A stretch of 64,000 nucleotides of DNA from Hyaloscypha bicolor E (Eukaryota; Ascomycota; Leotiomycetes; Helotiales; Hyaloscyphaceae), in assembly GCF_002865645.1 (NCBI RefSeq), contig NW_020194638.1:1230160-1294159 (forward strand). Direction: 5' to 3'. Made by a program: the position numbers and the translations under genes. The notes below the pieces were generated by a model that worked only from the letters and a program-made list of their open reading frames with translations, searched no databases and was not told where the DNA came from. Shown one piece after another: positions 55,144 to 64,000 of this stretch. Each line of letters begins with the position of its first letter. Position 1 is the stretch's first letter.

Positions 55144-57499
55144 GGAGAGAAGAATATACAAGTGTATGCGAACGCCAGGTAAGCATGCGAACTAGCCTAG
55201 CCCAATATAGCCTAGCATACCACGTGCAGGGAGCACGTGACAGCCATGGAGCGTACAACCATAATACTAGAATTATTTTAATTCTAATAGAAAAGACTTT
55301 AATTTTATTAATTAGAAAATATTATTAATTCTATTAACTATTTATAAAAAAAGCTTATATTACTAAAAAAAATTAATTACTAGAAAATTAATATTTAATA
55401 TTCTATTTAATAACTAATTACTTAATAATAATTTTATTAATATCTAATATATTAATTCGAGTATTATAAATTATTTTATAAGAATAAAAGCTCTTTTATT
55501 ACTTATAAAAATATAAAACTATTTTCTATTACTTTTAATAATAAATTTATAATTCTTATTAAAAATAAAGGAAATATTATTTTATTAATTATTTTTAAGC
55601 TAAAAGTATAGTTAAATAATATATTATATAGCTTCTAATTCCGAAATATATTATTATTAATTTAATAAGATTTTTAATTAAAGTATATAAGTTAGTAAAA
55701 TAAATATATTTATATAAAGATTTTGGGCTTTTATAAACTTATATATTAGTATACTAATTATAGATAAAACGGGAATTTGAGCTATTACTAGAATTAAGAC
55801 TAATAGAATATAAGATATATAATAATAGAATAATATATAAGTAATTAAAGTAAATAAGCTATAAAGTAATACTTATAAATATAACTAATTCCAAGAATTA
55901 ATTCTAATAAAAAACTAATTAATATCTTTTTCTAAAGTTAGAAGCATTTTCTTATATATTTCCTAGTATTTAGCTAAGCCTATAAAGTATATTACTTAAT
56001 TAGGAAATATAATTCTATATAATTCATATAATTCTAATTACTTATATAATTCTAATTATAAGCTTTACCTAAAATAGGAAACTAGATCTATAATATCTAA
56101 TACCTATTTATATATTATTATATATATTTATTATATTAATTTCTTCTCTAGGCCCTTATTTCTAAAAAGCCTAAAAGAACTATAAATAGCTTTATAAATA
56201 ATTCCCTAAAATCTTTCTGGCTATTAGTTTTTCCTAAAAACTTTTTATAATTACTTTATTATTATATTAAATAATAAACTTAAGAATATAATTTACTAAT
56301 CTTATCTAGCTAACTTATAAATTACTTCTAATAATTTCCTTTTATAAAAGTAATATAAATATAGTATATATTATTAAATAGAAAGCTTTTCCGGTTTTCT
56401 AATTAGTTTATAAATTCTAATTTAGCCTTTATTTATAAATAAATTATTATTTTATAAATCTAAAAGCTTAGAAAATTTAATTTAATTTTCTAGTTTATTT
56501 ATAAATTTCTTTTTTAAAATTTTCTAGATATTCCTAATATAAAGCTAGTTCCAAATTTATAATTATTATTCGGGAAAAAAGTATTATAAAAAGGCTTCTC
56601 TTTTCCTATTAACTAATTTTTTCTTTTCTTAATTATAATATTATATCTAGCTTTTTCTTATTTTTTATTTTTTTTCTTTAAGCCTTTTTTAAAAAAAATT
56701 AAGCTTTATTTAAGCTTTATTTAAGTTTCTTTCTAATTTCCTTTTTTATTTTTTTATTTATTAAGATAAATACTTCTTTTAGTATTTATTAGCCTATTAT
56801 TACTTATTTAGCTAATATTTTCATATTCTTAATTTACTTTTATTATTTTTAATATTTTAAAAATATTACTAAATTTCCTAATCTTATTTATATTAAAAGT
56901 AATAATTATTTAATATATAATTACTACTATTTTAAAAATAAGAAATATAATTCTATAAATTATAATTTTCTTTATTTATTTTCTATTTTAATATTATTTA
57001 AGATTTCTTAAATATATATAATATAATTAAATTATTTTCTTTAAGCTATTAATATATATAAATATTTTTTTTATTTTTTATTTAAAAAAGAAAAAGCTAT
57101 TACTATTTTTCTTTTATATTAAATAATATATATTTCTTATATTAAAGCTATTATTTAAGGCTAATAAATTTCTTTAATAATTTAAGAAATAGGTTAAATA
57201 ATTCTTATTAGCTTAGTATAAATATAAAATACTTTTAATAATATAGTTAATATTCTTTAATATTAAATAAGCTTACTTTTTCTTTATTTCTTACTAATAG
57301 CTAATAGTTTTATAAGCTAATTTATTATTTATTTCTTAAAAGAATTCTAATAAGAATAATAATAAGAATAATAAAAAATAATTATATAAATAAAGTATTT
57401 ATAAGATATAGAAATTAAAGTTTTTAGAGTTTTTAATAATTTTTATATAATTTTTCTAAAAATAAATATATAATTTTTAATAATTTTCTAATAAAAGTA

Positions 57500-60400
57500 T
57501 TTATTTTTTATATTTCTATTTAGCTAATAGTATTATAATATTACTTTTTTTTAAATATTCTTATAATTCTTAAGCTATATTTTCTAGATTACTTAATAGT
57601 TCCTATATATTATTTACTAGTAAATAGCTCTTTTAATAAATAAAATATATTTTTTCTTTTTTACTTTTTCTATAAACTATAATAGATTCTATTTTAAATT
57701 CTTTTTTATTTTTAATCTTAACTAGTTCTGGTTTTACTATAATATTAGTTTACGGGTATTATAGTTTTAAGAGAAAAATATAAAAAATATTATAAATCTA
57801 ATATAATAATAGTAATTCTAAATAGTATATTTATTTATATATTTTTATAATTTCTAGAATTTTAAAGAAACTAAAATATTTATTTATTAGCTTTATATTA
57901 GGTTATAGCTATTAAATATTCTTTATATAAAATATAACTTTATTATATATATTAAATTCCTTATTAATATATTTCTTATTATAGTACTTTTTTTATATAT
58001 TTATTACTTCTTATTATTATTTTTCTAGTATCTTTTATTTTACTTAAATTTTTTAAATTTTTTCCTATATTATTAGTATTTTTTTTCTGAAATATTATTC
58101 TTAATATATAATTTAATATTAGAATAAAATTCATATATTATATAAAATAAAAAAAATTCTATTATTAAATATATAAAGTTATTATATATAAATTCTATAA
58201 AAATAAGCTTTATTATTTAGTTATCTTATTAGTAACTAGTATAATACCTTAAGTACTATTCTAGAGTTTAGTTTAGATTCTCTATTTATTTATTAGTTTA
58301 TAAATAAAATACTATATTTAGCTATTATTAAATCTTTAAATAAAAATATAAACTTAACTAGAATTTATTTATAAAAACAGATTCTTTATTAGAGATTATA
58401 TCTATAAATATACTAAAGTTTTTAATAAGATAATATATAAATAGCTCTACTAATTTAGGAGCTAAGATTTCCTTAATAATTAAAATATATTATATAATTT
58501 TTATATATTTATTAATAATAATAAATATAGAATTATATATCTTATTATAAAATCTAGAAAAAAATAGCCCTATAATAAAGTCTATAGTAATTTCTTATTA
58601 TAGCTTAGAGAAAAGAGAAAATAAACTAAGTATATTATATAATAAATATCTCTTTACCTTAATTTATTAATATATAAAGTAAGTTTTAATATAGTTTTTT
58701 ATATTCTTTTTTATATTTTACTAGAAATACTTTCTTTAAAGAATTTCTAGTATCTTACTAGTATTAAAATACTTATTTATAGAATTATTATAGTTAGTTT
58801 ATAATAATTTTTTTTAAAAGCTAGCTTATTTAATATATAAATAGTATTTTAATATCTTAATAACCCAGATATATTAAGTTCCTAAATCTTAATAGCTCTA
58901 GTAAAAGTCTTTTTTAAGAACTATTTATACTATTAGTATTATATTAATAAATTAAGCCTTTAGTATTATAATAGTAATTTAAGTAATATTTTTCTATTTT
59001 CCTTATATATTATTTCGGACTTAGCTATTTATATAACTAGAATCCGTAATATATACTATTTATAACTAGCTATACTAGTAATAGGCTTAAGTAATAATAT
59101 TTCTAATACTATTTTATTATTAAAATAGACTTCTTTTTTAGAATTTCTTAGTATTTTACTAATTAAGAAATACTTATTTCCTTTTTCCTAGGCCTTAAAT
59201 TATAGTATTATAAAAATAGTATAATATCTTATTATTATTATTTATAAAGCTTTTTATTTTATATTTTATAGCTTATTATAAAATATAAATAATAAAGTAT
59301 TTTTATTTATACTTATTATAAAGTCTAGTTTTTTTAATAGCCTATTAGTAGAATTATTATATTCTAGCTAGTATTCTAAAATAAAGTTAAAAATAGCTAG
59401 CTTCTTTATTTATTTTATTTATTAACTATTTAGTTTTCTTTTAATTATAAAGTATTTTAAGTTATTATAATCTATTTTAATAATAATAATATATTAGATA
59501 TATATTAGATAATATTACTAGATATAAAATACTAGAATAATAGCTAAGAGTTTAGAATTATATATTTTATATTTATTCTTAATTATAGTTATTTTTTTTA
59601 AATAAAAGGTAATAGGATATTATTTAGCTTTTGCCTTTTTATTAAAAAGCTAGGAAATTATATCTATAATTATAAATCCTAAAATATTTATTTTTATATA
59701 AATTTTTAAGGCTAGATTAAAATAATAAAGAATTAGTATTATTATAAATATAATTTATAATTTCTTAAAAGTCTTATTTATCTTATTTATCTAGCTAAAA
59801 TAATATTATAAGTTTTTACTAGTTTTTAATAAATTAGTTAACTTTTTTACTATTCTAGAATATTTATAAATGAATTTCTAGTAGAAATTAGTAAAATTCA
59901 GAAATACTTAAATTTCTCGAATATTATTTTTTAGAACTAGCTATTCTCTAATAGCTATAATCCTATTAGTTTCTATTTTTATATTATCTAGGCTAATTAT
60001 AAATTTCAGGAACTTTATTTTTTTTATATTAAACTTATATTTTACTAAGTTTATAAAAAGCTAATATTATTATAATTACTCGAATATATATTAGACTACT
60101 ATTATATACTATTTTAGGTTCTCTAAATAAATTAAAATATTATCTAGATAGATTATATAAATAATATTTATAAGGCTTACTAGTATATAATTAATATATA
60201 TCTGAAATATTACTAGAATATTAGATAATCTAAAAAATATAATATAATATTTAAAATATTTATAATATATTCGAAATATTATTTTTTATTTATTACTTTC
60301 TCGTATTTATAACTAATAATAAGTATTCTTTAAATCTAGCTTTATATATATCTTTATTTTATAAAGCTTATTTATAGTCTTACTAATAAGTAGTAATAGT

Positions 60401-62290
60401 ATTTGGTTCTTAATAATAATTCTATTTAGATTCTAGTAATTAATATATAAATATAGGCTGCTTTTTTTTAGAATAAATATAATTAGGATATTAGCTAGGC
60501 TAATAAAATAATAGATCTATTTCTTTTCTAGGCTAGTATTAAGATATTCTTAAAAAACTTTAAGCTCTTTTTCTAATAAAATATATATAGAACTATATAG
60601 TAATTAGAACCCTAGTTCTAGATTTATATAATATTCTATTATATAATAATTAGATAATATATTTATAGCCTTTATAGAAAATACTTAGAAAAGATCCCGA
60701 TATTTTTTAGAAAATATAATTATTCTATTAGTAATAATAATAGTAATTCTTTAGTTATTTATTATAGGATAAGTAATTAATAGAAAAATATATATTTTAT
60801 ATTTTATTACTTTAGTAAACTTTCTAATATTTAGAACTTTAATCTTCTATAATTAAATTTAGTATTTCTATATTATTTTTCTAAAGGAAATTAGAGAATT
60901 AACTTAATAAAGCTATAGGAATTCAAGTATTATATTAATATAGTTTAGATTAAAATTATATAATATAAAGTATATATTAGTCTTTTTTTAGTTCCCTAGT
61001 ATATTCTTAATAATAATCCTAAAAATATAATCTTTATATAAATAAATTCTTTTTTCTTCTAATAAAAATAAAGAAATTACTCTTAATATTAATAAAATAT
61101 CTATATCTAAAGCTAATTTCTTTTTTATATAATTAGCCTTTATACCCGAATTTACTAATATTTTAACTTTTTATTTATCTTTTATTATTTTAATAATAAT
61201 CTTAATTATTATTCTTATTTTAGAAGCCTTATTTTTTATAATATAAATAAATATAACTATTATAAAATATATTTATTTTCTGGCTTTTTTAGTTCTAGAT
61301 ATTTATATATTTTATAGCTAGACTTATTATAATTATAGTAAGTTAGTTTTTTTTAATTAGAATAAGTAATAATATAGTAATTCCTTTTCTAATAAATAAA
61401 GCAAATTATATCTAGTTTTATAGATTCTAATATAAGTATTATATTAGATTCTATTATTATATTTTTATTATTTTGGTTTTATAAATCTTATAATAAAAAT
61501 ATATTTCTTTTTTATTTTCTTTTATTATTTTCTTTTTCTTTTCTCTTATTTTCTTTTTTTAATTATCTTATTAGCTTATTATTATATTCTTATTAAATAA
61601 ATAGATTTAAATTATTCTTAACTTTTATAATAATAGAAATAAGCTTCTTTTTTTTAATAGAATATTTCCTTAATAATTAATCTTATTTCGGATTTCTTAC
61701 CTTAAGCTACTAAATAAGTTATTTTATTTTTATAATAAACCTATATATCCTAAGTTATTTAATAGGCTATTTAAATAAAATATAAAGCTTTAGATATTTT
61801 AGCCTAGCTATTATTTAATATTTTTAAACTTAATAAAAGTATTATTATTATAATTTTTTAGATCTAAAATAGAATTCTTTATAAATTTAATAAAGATTTC
61901 CTAATTTATAATATTAATATTTACTAATTACTTTCTATATTTTTAAATATCCCTGGCTATATTTTTAAAATAGGAAATATAATATATAACTTTTATTATA
62001 TTAGTAATCTAGATAATTCTATTATTTTTATACTATTTTAACTTTATCTAATAAAAGAAGTTCTGGATTTCTTTAATATTCTTTCTCTAATAAGTAAGTA
62101 ATTTTCGAGTTTTTAAAGCCTTTTAAACTAAGAATATTACTAGAAATATAATAGGTTTTATATTAGGTATTTAAATATTTTTAAGATAATAGATCTAAGC
62201 TTCTAGCTTCTTTAGATTTTCTTTCTATTATATTTCTATTTCTAACTTAGTAATATAATAGTAAGTTATTACTAATTTCTCTATCTTCTC
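57500..62290 (-). mobile_element. RIP-degraded Ty3/gypsy LTR retroelement remains
   Basis: Minus-strand conceptual translation shows the Ty3/gypsy order. Gag end: a knuckle-shaped YYNYNKSSYKIYKY at 61340-61299. Reverse transcriptase: IKLDLKNTYYL near 60340, the YLDD box as IYLDNI at 60153-60136, FIISLDNIKIE near 60000 and FLNFTNFY at 59907-59881. Integrase: EITIDFIIGL near 58588-58574 and ILAPKLVELF near 58465, with the second catalytic Asp as Asn (IISNKESVF). RT before integrase separates it from Ty1/copia. Stops are everywhere, so it cannot make protein. No LTRs were identified and both limits are approximate. Confidence 0.7.
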
Positions 62291-62299
62291 TTCTCTATA

Positions 62300-62760
62300 T
62301 TGTCCTACGTTCAGGCCACCCTAAGCGGTTGGCTCACGGGGCTCCGTAAAAAAAACGGGTCACGTGAGGAATACCAGAATCTCCCTCTTCTAGGGAATCG
62401 CGCATCGGAATGCGATTACGTTTAAATCCTTAGGGCTCAGCTGGGGATTAGAGAGAAGAAGCTCAAGTACCTTTCTCTCTATTTTAGTGGTTCTGGAATA
62501 GAAGGGGCTTTTATTACGATTTTTTAATGCTCGGGAAGGGTGAGGTAAGGGGAATTCTTAAGGCTCTGGCTAGCTCTCGAGGCTCCCAAAAATACAGGTT
62601 ACGTAAGGAATACCAAAACTTCTACATATCACATGCCGTAATCCTAATGCCTAGCGAGCTTAAAGGGAGTTTTGCGGATATAAGAGAGAGCTTTATAAGT
62701 AAGGGTAAGGCTATAAGAGTTTATATAAGGAAAGGGGAAGCTTTATAAGCTTATAAGATA
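62300..62760. repeat. GC-richer island with two diverged copies of one sequence
   Basis: The segment near 62328-62375 (GGCTCACGGGGCTCCGTAAA..GTCACGTGAGGAATACCAGA) recurs near 62567-62618 as a form with C-to-T/G-to-A changes (CTCGAGGCTCCCAAAA..GTTACGTAAGGAATACCAAA). An ORF of 73 codons at 62527-62748 falls here but shows no motif. It may be transposon terminal sequence that borders the gypsy remains. Confidence 0.5.
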
Positions 62761-63200
62761 GCTTAGAAAAAATAATAAATAAAAGAAAAAGCTATAATAA
62801 ATTATAAAGAAAAAGAAAAAGAAAAAGCTTTATAAATATAAGTAAAGGCTAAAAAAAGCTATAAATAAGAATATAAGTAATAAGTTACTTATAGAGATAA
62901 GTAAGACTTAAAATAATATATAAAAAGAAAAAGCTTTATAAGTAAAAGTAAGAGCTATAATAAATAAGGCTTAAAAAAGCCTATAAGAAAAGAAAAGAGC
63001 TTTATATATATAAATAAAGCTATAAGAATTTATTTAAAAAAAAGAGAATTTTATATATAAATAAAAAAAAGCTATAATAATTTATAAAGAAAAATAAAAA
63101 GCTTTATAAATATAAAAGAAAAGAAAAAATTAAAAAAGCTTTATAAGTATAATATTATTTCTTTTATAATTAAAAAAAGTTTTTATAAATTTTAATTAAT
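62761..63200 (+). repeat. AT-rich irregular repeats with AAGCTTTATAA core
   Basis: The word AAGCTTTATAA or GCTTTATAAGTA recurs about ten times amid A-rich spacers (AAGAAAAAGAAAAAG). It looks like a mutated minisatellite. A further short repeat, AAACTTATATTAAAGA, occurs in tandem at ~63655-63700. Confidence 0.55.
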
Positions 63201-64000
63201 TTTTTATATAATTTATATTAGATATAAATAATTTAATTTAATTTAATATATTAAATATAAGTTTATAAATATAAGTTCTTATATATAATTAATAATTTAA
63301 ATAAATTAAAGAAATTATTTTAAGTTTAAAGTTAAAGAATTTATAAAATTAATTATTTAAAAATATAATATAATATAAAAAAGAGTTTTATAAATTAAAT
63401 TAATAAAAAAAAGTTTATTATAAATTAAATAAATAATATATAATATAAGAAATATATAATTTAAATTATTTATTAAATTAAGAAATATATTTTTAATATT
63501 TTAATTTAAAAAGAATTTTAAAAATAGTTTATATTTTTAATATATTTAATAATATTTTTTTATTAAAAAAAGCTCTTTTAATTAAAGTCTTTTAAAACTA
63601 TTATATAAAAATTATATTTAATATTTAAAGACTTTTTTTAAAATAAATTTATATTAAAGAAAACTTATATTAAAGAAAACTTATATTAAAGAAATTTTTA
63701 TTATTTTCAAAATAATTCGAATATATTAAATAAATGAATAAAATTATTTAGGAATAAAAATTAAGATTTACGGAAATATGAATTATTCATATGAATATTT
63801 TCTTTGCGAAAGAGTTATTTTGCATTAAATAATTATAATGTCTATTATCATAAGAAAATGAAAAGGAAATTATATTTTCATTTAAATTATTTTAGAAATA
63901 TATAAAAAATTTTTTATTTTCGATAATATAATATATTATTTTAATAAATATTCAAAATTTTATTTAATAATAATTTTCAATTATTAAAAAGATTATATTC

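Larger units (their letters stand above)
53400..64000. other. Extremely AT-rich, RIP-like heterochromatic block
   Basis: From ~53.4 kb to the window end A and T predominate almost completely, stop codons fill all frames, and no ORF above 60 codons occurs except inside the GC-richer patch at 62300-62760. Small GC-rich remnants persist near 53760, 53940, 54550, 55090-55260 and 62300-62760. This is the picture of an ascomycete repeat island mutated by RIP. No telomeric TTAGGG repeat is present. Whether it is centromeric, subtelomeric or interstitial cannot be told. Confidence 0.9.

Noticed and set aside
62527..62748. 73-codon plus-strand frame as a gene
   Set aside because: It covers one copy of a diverged repeat and flanking AAGCTTTATAA repeats, with no start context or motif.
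63000..64000. Telomere or chromosome end
   Set aside because: The end of the window is AT-rich but shows no TTAGGG-type array.
1..64000. tRNA or rRNA genes
   Set aside because: I looked for GGTTCGAAxCC-type B boxes and rRNA-like conserved stretches and found none that fold convincingly; a covariance-model scan would be decisive.

Overview
The window reads as nuclear DNA of a filamentous ascomycete (Pezizomycotina; class not resolved). Genes carry many short 45-60 nt introns with GT..AG ends and CTAAC-like branch points. They encode fungal-typical proteins: a Tho2 RNA-export scaffold, Met2-type homoserine O-acetyltransferase, a Pth11/fungal-rhodopsin-like membrane protein, a secreted tyrosinase, a HET-domain NLR and a Pho84-type phosphate transporter. 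The last ~10.6 kb is extremely AT-rich with transposon remains mutated in the C-to-T/G-to-A pattern expected of repeat-induced point mutation (RIP).

Layout. 1-31 kb is ordinary gene territory: SYLF-domain protein (972-3099), a gene-poor stretch holding a 186-bp MITE (5112-5297), a 7-dehydrocholesterol-reductase-like sterol reductase (8074-9737), a low-complexity protein (10237-12390, minus), Met2 (12871-14430, minus) divergent from Tho2 (14971-22369), a ten-exon tyrosinase (23758-25495, minus), a seven-helix protein (28398-29948) and a small tail-anchored-type protein assembled here from three exons (30220-31012, minus).

31-45.2 kb is an accessory island. At its centre is an intact HET-NB-ARC-TPR gene (37629-40634, minus), a fungal NLR of the kind used in non-self recognition. 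It sits between two diverged ~0.55-kb arms in inverted orientation (37009-37568 and 41033-41571). Outside the arms lie same-strand copies of a 15-bp motif, GCTAAAATTGCAGTG (36.3-37.0 and 41.6-42.7 kb). Outside these are two same-strand relatives of a double zinc-knuckle gene: one with a single in-frame TAG (33620-35195), the other broken by stops, a frame change and an 803-bp hAT-like insertion with 8-bp target duplication (43408-45010). A third zinc-knuckle fragment lies at 32502-32546.

45.4-51.7 kb returns to ordinary genes: a type I membrane protein (45475-46596, minus), a 2.5-kb GC-rich stretch without convincing genes, and the phosphate transporter (49091-51662).

From 52.8 kb repeats turn progressively AT-rich, and 53.4-64.0 kb is a RIP-like block with a dead pogo-type transposase region (plus strand) and a dead Ty3/gypsy retroelement (minus strand) whose CCHC zinc knuckle has all four metal ligands changed to Tyr. 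No tRNA, rRNA, CRISPR array or telomere repeat was recognised. Splice models and family names come from reading translations, without database search.
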